Assembly (NCBI GenBank): GCA_029953615.1 | Contig: CP124529.1 | Coordinates: forward strand, 3,658,501-3,722,500 | DNA from: Pseudomonas putida | Lineage (GTDB): Bacteria > Pseudomonadota > Gammaproteobacteria > Pseudomonadales > Pseudomonadaceae | Direction: 5' to 3' | Length of the DNA stretch: 64,000 nt | Shown here: positions 36,292 to 43,797 of the stretch, piece by piece | How positions within the stretch are numbered: the first letter of the stretch is position 1 | Layout of the letters: every line of letters starts with the position of its first letter | Position numbers and translations under genes: made by a program | The notes under the pieces: generated by a model | What the model was told of the DNA's origin: nothing | The model's database searches: none | Seen by the model: only the letters and a program-made list of their open reading frames with translations

Positions 36292-36410
36292 ACCGCTACC
36301 TGGCTCGGGGGCTACTGGTCGTCGTTGCCCTATTGCTGCTGGCGCTGGCGTGGTGGGGCTGGCACAGGGGCGGGATGGCGTTGATGCAACTGGGCATGAG
36401 TGTTTGTTAG
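36288..36410 (+). CDS. Small single-pass membrane protein
   Basis: A 40-aa protein, [20 protein letters not shown] then [20 protein letters not shown]. One strong N-terminal membrane helix with basic residues before it. Its ATG overlaps the MFS stop (ATGA), so it is translationally coupled to the transporter and may be an accessory subunit. Function unknown. Confidence 0.65.
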   Translation: MNRYLARGLLVVVALLLLALAWWGWHRGGMALMQLGMSVC

Positions 36411-36456
36411 GCGCTACCCTGCAAGTTCAAGGATTGTCTTGCGGGAGAAACGAGTC

Positions 36457-37008
36457 ATGCGTGCACATTGGTTGACGATGCCGGTGCTGGCCCTGCTTGC
36501 CAGCGCCTCGAGCTGGGCTGCCGATTGCCCGGCGTTGTTGCAGGGTAGCCTGCCGGAGCTGCGTGGCAAGGGGCAGGTTGACCTGTGCGAGCGCTTTGCC
36601 GGCAAGCCGCTGGTGGTGGTCAACACGGCCAGTTACTGCGGTTTCGCGCCCCAGTTCGAGGGGCTTGAGGCGACATACAAGGAATATCACGAGCAAGGCC
36701 TGGAAATGCTTGGTGTGCCGTCCAATGACTTCAAACAGGAGGATGCCGACAGCGAGAAGACGGCCAAGGTCTGTTATGCCAACTATGGTGTCACTTTCAC
36801 CATGACCAAGACACAGGCGGTTCGGGGCGCGGATGCGATTCCGCTATTCGCAGAACTGGCCAGCCAGAGCAGTGCGCCGAAGTGGAATTTCTACAAGTAT
36901 GTGGTAGACCGCAAGGGCAAGGTGATTGGCAACTTCTCCAGCCTGACCAAGCCGGATGATCCAGCGTTCCGGGCAGCCATCGAAAAGGCCATTGCCTCCC
37001 AGCCATAA
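36457..37008 (+). CDS. Periplasmic glutathione peroxidase
   Basis: Thiol peroxidase of the GPx fold, 183 aa, with a signal peptide ([20 protein letters not shown], cut after WAA). Peroxidatic Cys61 lies in [36 protein letters not shown] and [20 protein letters not shown] supply the Gln/Trp partners. Probably uses a thioredoxin-type donor in the envelope. ATG 36457 gives a clean signal peptide. The composite repeat element begins right after the stop. Confidence 0.92.
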   Translation: MRAHWLTMPVLALLASASSWAADCPALLQGSLPELRGKGQVDLCERFAGKPLVVVNTASYCGFAPQFEGLEATYKEYHEQGLEMLGVPSNDFKQEDADSEKTAKVCYANYGVTFTMTKTQAVRGADAIPLFAELASQSSAPKWNFYKYVVDRKGKVIGNFSSLTKPDDPAFRAAIEKAIASQP

Positions 37009-37012
37009 CCTG

Positions 37013-37053
37013 GCTGCTCTTGCTCTTGCTCTTGCTTCGGCTTTTGCTTCTAA
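37013..37053. repeat. Hexanucleotide array, left edge of composite element B
   Basis: GCTCTT repeated about three to four times, then degenerate GCTTCG, GCTTTT and GCTTCT, directly after the peroxidase gene. It is the complement of the AAGAGC units found in the right array of element A. Confidence 0.85.
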
Positions 37054-37321
37054 GCGCGCGATAGTTCAGGCGCCGCCGATTGCGACTTCAGGAGGCCGAG
37101 CGAAGGGACTGCGGAGGGAGGTGACGGGCATGGATGCCCGTCAAGCGCTGAGGCCCCATGGATGGGGCCTGCAGCGCGTACTCCCGGGAGCAGGCCCGTA
37201 GCGAGGGGACCCCGGAGCGCAGCGTAGGGGCCGGATGATGGGAGCCGATGGTTTTTGGTTCCTTTTTGCCACGACAAAAAGGGACCCGCCGTAAGGGCGG
37301 AAAGGTGATTAAGCGCCACCT
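37050..37321. repeat. Repeat unit, left arm of composite element B
   Basis: Near-identical to 20300-20572, with only a handful of substitutions. It ends GCCACCTT and is joined directly to IS sequence, so about 490 bp present in element A are missing here. Confidence 0.93.
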
Positions 37322-37322
37322 T

Positions 37323-37934
37323 GAAACGAAATTTACTGCTCGCGTACTGGCGCCCTTGGTCGGAATGGAAAATCGCTCCGCAGACGCCCAAACAGGCGTT
37401 CCAGGCGTTCACGAAAGCGCGCTCGACCAAGTCGTCAGGCATCCTGTCCGCCAGGCTATAACCCAGCACCTGGCGCGTTTGGATGCTCAGTACGACTGCC
37501 AGATAAAGCCAACCCTCTTTCGTAGCGATGTAAGTGATATCGCTGACCCAGGCTAGGGCGGGGTTTTGAACGGAGAACTGACGATCCAATAAATTGCTCG
37601 CCACTGGCAGCGCATGGTGACTGTCGGTGGTGCACGGTCTGAAACCGCCCTTGGATCGGCCCTGTATGTGTTCTTCATGCATCAGCCGGTCAATGCGCTT
37701 ATGGCCTACAGCGTGGGCCTGTTGCCGTAGCGCCTCGACCAGCCGCGGTCGACCGTAGGTCTTGCGGCTAGCCGCATAAGCCTTGTGCAGATCGATGCGG
37801 ATCTGCGCATCCGGATCCGGGCGCCCCTGGCGGTGCTGATAATCGTAAAATCCTGAAACCGAAACCCCCATTACCCGGCACAACAGACGCACCGGGAACT
37901 GAGCCCGTTCTTCAGCGACGAAGGCGTATCTCAC
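37323..37934 (-). pseudogene. IS3-family transposase orfB, C-terminally truncated
   Basis: Frame intact from MRYAFVAEERAQFPVRLL through RQGRPDPDAQIRIDLHKAYA to HSDQGRQYASSKFRF, so two Asp of the DDE triad (in WVSDITYIA and HSDQG) remain. The third, the Glu region, is deleted. The frame then runs into the repeat unit and ends at 37050, giving a 294-residue chimera. Confidence 0.9.
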
Positions 37935-38224
37935 CTGGACTCTTTGGCAAAGAATACCGCCGCCTTTTTTAGGATTTCACGCTCCAGTTTCAGCTCAGCG
38001 TTCTCGGCTCGCAATCGCGCTAACTCGCTGTCTTCTTTGGTAATGGCTCGACGGTCAGGAGAGCTCAGCGGTAGACCACTGCGAGAAGCGTTGACCCAGT
38101 TGTCCAACGTTTTCACAGACATTTCCAGCTGGCGAGCAGCTTCCGTCCTGCCGAGCGTTTCGGCGAGCGCAACGGCCTGAATCTTGAACTCATCGGTGTA
38201 GTTGCGGCGAGTGGTTGGGTACAT
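37931..38224 (-). CDS. IS3-family transposase orfA (helix-turn-helix)
   Basis: 97 aa, identical in sequence to the copy at 21674-21967, with the same GGAGG ribosome site and AAAAAAG frameshift site. Intact but without a functional partner in this element. Confidence 0.92.
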   Translation of the reverse strand: MYPTTRRNYTDEFKIQAVALAETLGRTEAARQLEMSVKTLDNWVNASRSGLPLSSPDRRAITKEDSELARLRAENAELKLEREILKKAAVFFAKESR

Positions 38225-38301
38225 GGCAACCTCCAAGATAGCGATGTAAGTATCGCTTCTTGGCGTCCGTTGTCACGGGGCAGGCCCACCAAAAAACGCT
38301 G

Positions 38302-38467
38302 CGCTCCCATCATCCGGCCCCTACGCTGCGCTCCGGGGTTCCCTCGCGCCGGTCTTGCTCCCGGGAGTACGCGCTGCAGGCCCCATCCATGGGGCCTCAG
38401 CGCTTGACGGGCATCCATGCCCGTCACCTCCCTCCGCAAGACCTCTGCTCGGCCTCCTGAAGTCGCG
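38302..38467. repeat. Repeat unit, inverted right arm of composite element B
   Basis: Matches 22045-22210 almost base for base (CTACGCTGCGCTCC here, CTACGCTACGCTCC there). Confidence 0.93.
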
Positions 38468-38580
38468 AAGATCAAGATCAAGATCAAGATCAAGATCAAG
38501 ATCAAGATCAAGATCAAGATCAAGATCAAGATCAAGATCAAGATCAAGATCAAGGTCAAGGTCAAGATCAAGATCAAGAG
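38468..38580. repeat. Hexanucleotide array, right edge of composite element B
   Basis: About 14.5 perfect AAGATC copies, then AAGGTC variants and AAGATC again. Shorter than in element A, showing array-length change between copies. Confidence 0.95.
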
Positions 38581-38615
38581 CCAAAGCGGGGGACTTGCCT
38601 GGGTTTCGGGTTACT

Positions 38616-38876
38616 TCACTTTGCATGCACCGTAATCGCCACCAACCGCACTACAACCGGCCTGACCATCAACACACATACGAACGCCACAGGCATCGCC
38701 AACTGGTACGCCTTCAGCACATTACCGAGATATTCGGGGTTGACCCCCGCATTCGCTGCCGTGATCACGAAACACATCAACAGCGCCATGATCGACGACA
38801 TGTAGAAAGCAAAAACGTAGGGCGTGGCCCCCGGGTGCAATTTCCGTCGGCTGCGCGCCTGGGACAAGTTGCTCAT
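38616..38876 (-). CDS. DUF2798 family membrane protein
   Basis: An 86-aa protein with two predicted helices: YVFAFYMSSIMALLMCFVIT and MPVAFVCVLMVRPVVVRLV, in the DUF2798 pattern. Start MSNLSQARSRRK at 38876 is chosen over an upstream start because it keeps a short basic N-terminus. Divergent from a LysR gene with a palindrome between them, so it may be that regulator's target. Function unknown. Confidence 0.8.
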   Translation of the reverse strand: MSNLSQARSRRKLHPGATPYVFAFYMSSIMALLMCFVITAANAGVNPEYLGNVLKAYQLAMPVAFVCVLMVRPVVVRLVAITVHAK

Positions 38877-38952
38877 GCGAACTCCTGGAAGGTGAGTAAA
38901 GGCGCAGGTTAGCAACGCACCGGGCAGTAGCTGTAGACCAGCCGTACTGAGT

Positions 38953-38964
38953 TCTTTATAAAGA
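38953..38964. promoter_or_regulatory. Palindrome in the DUF2798/LysR intergenic region
   Basis: TCTTTATAAAGA, a perfect 12-bp palindrome 26 bp before the LysR start. Possible operator or overlapping promoter. Confidence 0.4.
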
Positions 38965-38990
38965 GATTCTTACGAATCCAAGGGCTCGGC

Positions 38991-39920
38991 ATGGACCTGC
39001 TCAATGCCATTCGCAGTTTCATCAAGGTAGTCGAAGCCGGCAGCATCGCCGCCGGTGCCCGCAACCTGGGCCTGAGCCCGGCCGCTGTCAGCCAGAACCT
39101 GGCACGCCTGGAAGGCCACTTGCAGGTTCGCCTGCTCAGCCGCACTACCCGCAGTATGGCGCTGACACCCGCCGGTACCCAGTATTACGAACGCGTCAGG
39201 CACATCGAGCGCGACCTGGCCCTGGCCGAACAGGCCGTCACCACACCCGACAGTGAACCCCAGGGGCGGCTGTGCATTGCCTCGACGTCCGCCTTCGGTC
39301 GCCACGTCCTGGCACCCTTGATACCCGCCTTCAGTGCTCGCTACCCACTGCTTTCGATAGAGTTGGTAACGACTGATCGCCGAGTCAACCATGCGCGGGA
39401 AGATGTGGATGTGAGCCTGCGCATTACCCCGCAACTGGAAGACCAATTGCTGGCCCGGCACATCGCCCGTATCCCGTTCATTTGCTGTGCTTCGCCCGGT
39501 TACCTGCAAAGCGCCGGCGTACCGGCCACGCCCGAAGCCTTGCGTGACCACCGTTGCCTGGTGTTCCGCTACCCGGTGGATGGGCGCTTCCTGCGTTGGG
39601 GGTTCGTGCGCGACGGGCTGCGGTTCGAGGCAGAGTTCGGCAGTGTCCTGATCAGCGACGACATCGATGCCCTGACCCAGATGGCACTGCACGATGGCGG
39701 CATCACCCGCCTGGCCGAGTTCATCGTGCGGCCGCACCTGGCCGCTGGAGCGCTGGTACCGTTGTTCGAATACAGCGATGACGGCCAGGCCTATGCCCAG
39801 ACCGAACCGATGGATATCTACCTGTGCCTGGCCGACCGCTTCGCCATGACCGCTAAAGTGCGTGTGTTCATGGACTACCTGCGCGAATGCCTGGGCGACA
39901 GCTGGCAGGTACAGGCCTGA
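38991..39920 (+). CDS. LysR-family transcriptional regulator
   Basis: Protein of 309 aa. N-terminal winged helix: FIKVVEAGSIAAGARNLGLSPAAVSQNLARLEGHL, LLSRTTRSMALTPAGTQYYERV. A periplasmic-binding-protein-like effector domain follows from about residue 90. Typical of the CrgA/AaeR-like branch with long C-terminal domain. Divergent from the DUF2798 membrane gene, its likely target. Effector unknown. A strong terminator follows. Confidence 0.9.
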   Translation: MDLLNAIRSFIKVVEAGSIAAGARNLGLSPAAVSQNLARLEGHLQVRLLSRTTRSMALTPAGTQYYERVRHIERDLALAEQAVTTPDSEPQGRLCIASTSAFGRHVLAPLIPAFSARYPLLSIELVTTDRRVNHAREDVDVSLRITPQLEDQLLARHIARIPFICCASPGYLQSAGVPATPEALRDHRCLVFRYPVDGRFLRWGFVRDGLRFEAEFGSVLISDDIDALTQMALHDGGITRLAEFIVRPHLAAGALVPLFEYSDDGQAYAQTEPMDIYLCLADRFAMTAKVRVFMDYLRECLGDSWQVQA

Positions 39921-39945
39921 AAAAACCGCCACGAGGGCGGTTTTT
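39920..39945. terminator. Bidirectional terminator between lysR and fadL
   Basis: AAAAAACCGCC-ACGA-GGGCGGTTTTT, between convergent genes. Confidence 0.88.
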
Positions 39946-39962
39946 CAGGTAACGCGTACGTC

Positions 39963-41228
39963 TCAGAAACGGTAGGTGAGGGATGCACCGATACCGTGAG
40001 CGCTGTTCTCGTACTTGGTCTGGTAGGTGCCTTTGGTAGCGCTGGCCAGATTGACCTTGACGTCTTCTTCCCACAGGTAGGAGTAAGCGACGTCGATGGT
40101 CATGTCGTCGTTCGGGCTCCAGCCTGCACCCAGGCTGAAAATCCGGCGGTCGCCGGTCGGGATACGCGGCGAGCGGTCATGGTTGTTGGTTGGCGACTGG
40201 TCGACAGTGAAACCTGTACGCAGCACCCACTCCTTGTTGACCTTGTACGATGCACCAATGGCGTGAGCCCAGGTGTCATGCCAGTTCTGCTCTTCGGTAA
40301 TGGTCTGGAACGCCGAACCTGCCAGTGGCGCCGGAACATCGTTTTGCACGGTGATATTTTCCAGGCGGCTCCAGCGCGTCCAGGTACTGCCTGCGTACAG
40401 GGTCCACTGGTCGTCCAGCTCGTGCGTGACCGAGAGGTCTACCGATTCCGGCGTCTTGATTTTCAGCGTGGCATCGAACTTGTTGCCGTTGAACGGCCCG
40501 ATCAGCGGCGTGCTGACGCGGGTCTTGCCCTCGAGCTTGTAGTCGACCATCGAGTGGTAGGTCAGGCCGACACGGGTACGGTCGGTCGCCTGCACCAAGA
40601 TACCGATGTTGTAACCAACGGCGGTATCGTCACCCTTGATCTTCACTTCGCCGTCATTGCGGCCTGGGGTGAACGGGTTGATCAGGTTCGAACCCAGTTC
40701 CCCTTCGATGCGGTTGATGGTCGGACCAAAACCGATCGAAACCTTGTCGTTGAAGGCATAGCTGACAGTCGGCTGGAACGTCACAACCTGTACGTGGCTC
40801 TTTTTGCCCCAGTAACGTGCGGCGTCATCGCTGCCGTAGTCGGTTACCAGGCCGAAAGGTACATAGACACCGAAGCCGACGCTCCAGTGGTCGTCGATCG
40901 GCTTGACGTAATAACCCATGGGTACGCCAACTACAGGCACCATGTCACCATCGGTTTCCCCCCCGAGATTGCTGCCCGGGCCCGAGATGTCGGTCTTGGC
41001 GATGACGGCTGCGCCGCCCACGGTGAACTGTTCGCGCTTGAGGCGGGACATGCCGGCCGGGTTGCCAAAGACGGTGCTGGCATCTTCGGCAGAGGAAGAA
41101 CGTCCCGCGAAACCTGTCCCCATGCTGCTGATGCTCTGTTCGTTCAGCGCGAAGCCGCTGGCAAGCAGTTGGCTGGAAGCAAGTGCAACGGCTACGCCGA
41201 GGGAGGCTTTGAGCATTACTTTTTTCAT
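39963..41228 (-). CDS. fadL: FadL/OmpP1 family outer-membrane porin
   Basis: Long-chain fatty acid or hydrophobic-compound transporter, 421 aa. Signal peptide MKKVMLKASLGVAVALASSQ with cleavage before SGFALNEQS. The N-terminal hatch sequence ALNEQSISSMGTGFAGRSSS and NPAGMSRLKREQ are FadL hallmarks. The barrel ends GIGASLTYRF with terminal Phe. Start 41228 gives the signal peptide directly. Substrate range cannot be deduced. Confidence 0.93.
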   Translation of the reverse strand: MKKVMLKASLGVAVALASSQLLASGFALNEQSISSMGTGFAGRSSSAEDASTVFGNPAGMSRLKREQFTVGGAAVIAKTDISGPGSNLGGETDGDMVPVVGVPMGYYVKPIDDHWSVGFGVYVPFGLVTDYGSDDAARYWGKKSHVQVVTFQPTVSYAFNDKVSIGFGPTINRIEGELGSNLINPFTPGRNDGEVKIKGDDTAVGYNIGILVQATDRTRVGLTYHSMVDYKLEGKTRVSTPLIGPFNGNKFDATLKIKTPESVDLSVTHELDDQWTLYAGSTWTRWSRLENITVQNDVPAPLAGSAFQTITEEQNWHDTWAHAIGASYKVNKEWVLRTGFTVDQSPTNNHDRSPRIPTGDRRIFSLGAGWSPNDDMTIDVAYSYLWEEDVKVNLASATKGTYQTKYENSAHGIGASLTYRF

Positions 41229-41374
41229 TATTAGAAACTCCTTGGGATCTCCGGGGCGAAAAGCTACCAACAATTCACGCGCCGCGCTATAGCCGCAATC
41301 GCCGGAGATAGAGCGGTTTTGTAGGACAATCCGACCAAAATTCCCTTTTTTCCGGGTACTTTGTAGGGCACGTC

Positions 41375-41857
41375 TTAAGATGCCTGCGGCAATCTCTGAT
41401 CTATGCAGGTATGCCAGGCGTGGGTGAAGTCGCGCAGGCGACCCTGGGGGTTGAAAATCTGCCGCCAGATCCGTGCCAGCGCGAGCAGATCGTCAGCAGC
41501 AGGCAATGGCGTGGCCTGCTCTTCGACGAGCATCCAGGCGATGGCTGTGGAGTAGCGCAGGTTGACGGCGAGTTCCAGATGAGGCCCGCCCAGGAAGGCG
41601 TGTTGGCTGGCCAGGCCGCGGACCAGGCTGGCCAGGTCGGGATCACGGGCGAGGTAGTCGTCCCAGATCGCCTGGTGGCGGTGTTCGCCGATGCGGTACA
41701 GGCCATGCCCTCGGCGGTCGTGCAGGGCCGACCCCAAGGCCGACTGGCTGGCGGCGATGCCCAGCAACAAGGCTTCGGCGCTGGCGCAGTGACGGTTCAG
41801 GTAGACCAGGGTGGGTCGTATCACATACTGACACAATTCATTCGCCGCGATACCCAT
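41375..41857 (-). CDS. Hypothetical protein resembling a phage-associated Pseudomonas family
   Basis: Protein of 160 aa: MGIAANELCQYVIRPTLVYL, ASAEALLLGIAASQSALG, AIWDDYLARDP, LELAVNLRYSTAIAWMLVEE. The pattern recalls a conserved Pseudomonas/phage family where a helical bundle carries a QES-like motif reminiscent of lysozyme-type folds. Here the acidic residue of that motif is replaced (SQSALG), so activity is doubtful. No signal peptide. Identification is from memory of the pattern only. Confidence 0.6.
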   Translation of the reverse strand: MGIAANELCQYVIRPTLVYLNRHCASAEALLLGIAASQSALGSALHDRRGHGLYRIGEHRHQAIWDDYLARDPDLASLVRGLASQHAFLGGPHLELAVNLRYSTAIAWMLVEEQATPLPAADDLLALARIWRQIFNPQGRLRDFTHAWHTCIDQRLPQAS

Positions 41858-42106
41858 GATGCCCTCGAGCAGGTAAGGGCCGGACGGGCGCTGGAGCTTG
41901 GCAGCTGGTGAATGATCAGGCCCGCCGGAAGCGGTAAGCACCGCTCGAGTTGAAGTGTAGTGTGATAATCGTGGTGTAAAGGGCTGTTTTTAAATCGATT
42001 ACTGCCTGAGGTGCCGGGCTATATGCCTTAAGGCAATTACGCACGGAACGTTCAGGCAGACTTGCGATGGGATGATTCAGCGCTTGAATACCGCGGTATT
42101 CGCCGC

Positions 42107-42331
42107 TCACGCAGTGAGCGACTGGCGGGTGCGGGCGATGACCGCCTGCAACGGTTCGCTGCGGCTGTACTGTTCGGGGTACAGGCGCTCGCTGTGGCAG
42201 GCGACGCCGTGTTCGTCTACCAGGGTGAAACTGAAGCTCCCCTTGCGAGGGGCAACGATAAGGCACTTCAGCGGCGAGAAGGCCTGGGAGAGGGTGCCAA
42301 TGGCAGCCTGAATCTGATGATGGGTTTGCAT
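42107..42331 (-). CDS. Small hypothetical protein (DUF3509-like)
   Basis: A 74-aa protein, MQTHHQIQAAIGTLSQAFSP..., with two beta-strand-like segments (GSFSFTLVDEHGVACHSERLY) and a C-terminal helix (PLQAVIARTRQSLTA). The layout resembles the short DUF3509 proteins of Pseudomonas, but I am unsure. Start at 42331. Confidence 0.55.
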   Translation of the reverse strand: MQTHHQIQAAIGTLSQAFSPLKCLIVAPRKGSFSFTLVDEHGVACHSERLYPEQYSRSEPLQAVIARTRQSLTA

Positions 42332-43282
42332 ATTGTTGGAGGTTCCTGCTTTAAACACGGGGGTTATGATCCGTGCATGATAGAAACGTTCCAGTGACGC
42401 CTTTATTAAGGGACGAACGAACCTGACTGGAACAGGGCAGCCAGAGGGAGCGCAATCAAAGGTGGGCGCGTGGGCTGACTGGTAGGTACTTCAGAAGGCA
42501 GGCAGCACATCGGGGGCCAAGGTTCTAGGCCGTCGGGGTGGGATCCTGATCAATCTGTCACGTGATTCGTGCTTGAACAGCGCAAGGCTGGCGAGTGAAT
42601 CATCGAATAGGCCGGTCCTGGTTCCAGCAGCACCACTCTTGGGAGGAGGGACTGCAAGGACGCTTGAGGCCAGAATTGACTTTCAGCTTGGTACTAACGA
42701 GGCGCACCTTACCGGAAAAAAAGGCGCTTGGCAAGCCTTTGATGTTGTTCAGATCAGCCGAACAGTATGGCGCGTATTTGCCCGACTGGGAAGAGGGGTG
42801 GAAAGGGCCGCAACCGGCCTTATGTACCGATTCAGTGCACTCAAATGAAGGTTCAGGGTGCACTTGTTCACATTTCGGGCAGCGCTTGTAACTGCTCGGC
42901 AACACGCCCCGGCAGCCTCGCCAATGCCTTGACTGGGCGGTTAAGTCAATGAAAAAAAACACTATTTTCAGCTGGTGAAAAAATCGTCAGTTTGACCGAA
43001 AGCCCCAATTCACGGCGGGTTTGCGGGGTATGAGAGGGGGTTGTCCACCGAGTTATCCACAGGAACTGTGGATTGTCCCGTGCGCTTGCTCTAGGACGGG
43101 CGTGCCAGCAATACGGCGAACTGTCCGACAATCGACATGCTCGGAGAGACCGGTTGGTCATCCACCTGAAAACGTCAAGAAAAGATCGTTGAAAATTTTT
43201 TCAATCCGCCAGAAATCGAAAGGCCAGGGCGCTAAAAAAAGGGTAGAGTGGCGCGCCTTTCGAGTTGCCAAACCTGTTGCCC
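42332..43282. other. 950 bp without a convincing gene
   Basis: Contains several overlapping open frames (for example 42573-42848 plus, 42600-42962 minus) that look unlike known proteins. It also holds a cluster of DnaA-box-like 9-mers (43041-43075) and an AT-rich palindrome TTGAAAATTTTTTCAA at 43189-43204. Base composition is less GC-biased than its surroundings. It may be a decayed insertion. Confidence 0.5.
43041..43075. promoter_or_regulatory. Cluster of DnaA-box-like sites
   Basis: TTATCCACA (43053-43061) is a perfect DnaA box. TTGTCCACC (43041-43049) and TGTGGATTG (43067-43075, opposite strand) match at 7 of 9. No oriC genes are nearby. Confidence 0.45.
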
Positions 43283-43702
43283 ATGAAGTTTCGCGGTAAA
43301 CACCTCGCCAGCCCCACTGCATCGACGCCTGCGCCTCCCCCCGAACGTTTCTCCCTGAAAGTGGCCTTGTGGCTGCTCGACAACCCGCGCCTCGGTGACA
43401 AGCCGCAGGTCAAGCACCTGGCCGGGCACCTGTTGAAGCAGCCGGCGCGCCAGGGCGTGGTCGTGGCGCAAAGCCGCCTGGGCCAGATGTTGTGCCGCGA
43501 TTGCGGCAATGCCCGTGACCGGCGCATTGGCCATGAACTGCTGCGCCAGGCCGCCCGCGCCGGTGATCGGCGAGCGCAGCTGGAGTATGCGCGGCTATGC
43601 CAGCACAACGCGCCGGAGCAGGCGCGGTACTGGCTGGAGCTAGCGGCGGGGCAGGGGTCGCAGGAGGCACGGCGGCTTCTGAGGCAGTGGTTTCCTGCCT
43701 GA
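43283..43702 (+). CDS. Sel1-repeat-like protein
   Basis: Protein of 139 aa. After a Pro/Ala-rich N-terminus come paired-helix repeats: VVVAQSRLGQMLCRDCGNARDRRIGHELLRQAARAGDRRAQLEYARLC and EQARYWLELAAGQGSQEARRLLRQ, as in Sel1/TPR solenoids that bind proteins. ATG 43283 is used. No signal peptide. Partner unknown; rmuC follows after about 95 bp. Confidence 0.8.
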   Translation: MKFRGKHLASPTASTPAPPPERFSLKVALWLLDNPRLGDKPQVKHLAGHLLKQPARQGVVVAQSRLGQMLCRDCGNARDRRIGHELLRQAARAGDRRAQLEYARLCQHNAPEQARYWLELAAGQGSQEARRLLRQWFPA

Positions 43703-43797
43703 GTATGTTGCCTGTACGGGCCCTTTCGCGGGCACAGGCAACACGTCGCTTTGGCTGATAAGCTGCACCGCAATCATCAGGATCATTCGGGGTAAGC

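Larger units (their letters stand above)
37322..38275 (-). mobile_element. IS3-family insertion sequence, copy B, truncated at its right end
   Basis: Same IS as copy A from GAAACGAAATTTACTGCTCG to the terminal repeat at 38255-38275. The orfB end and one terminal repeat are deleted. Cannot transpose by itself. Confidence 0.92.

Noticed and set aside
41375..41857. Prophage remnant suggested by the phage-like hypothetical protein
   Set aside because: No other phage gene is adjacent, and the flanking genes are chromosomal core genes.
42600..42962. Cys-rich minus-strand protein of 120 codons
   Set aside because: No ribosome site, no recognisable fold, and overlapping frames on the other strand look equally gene-like.
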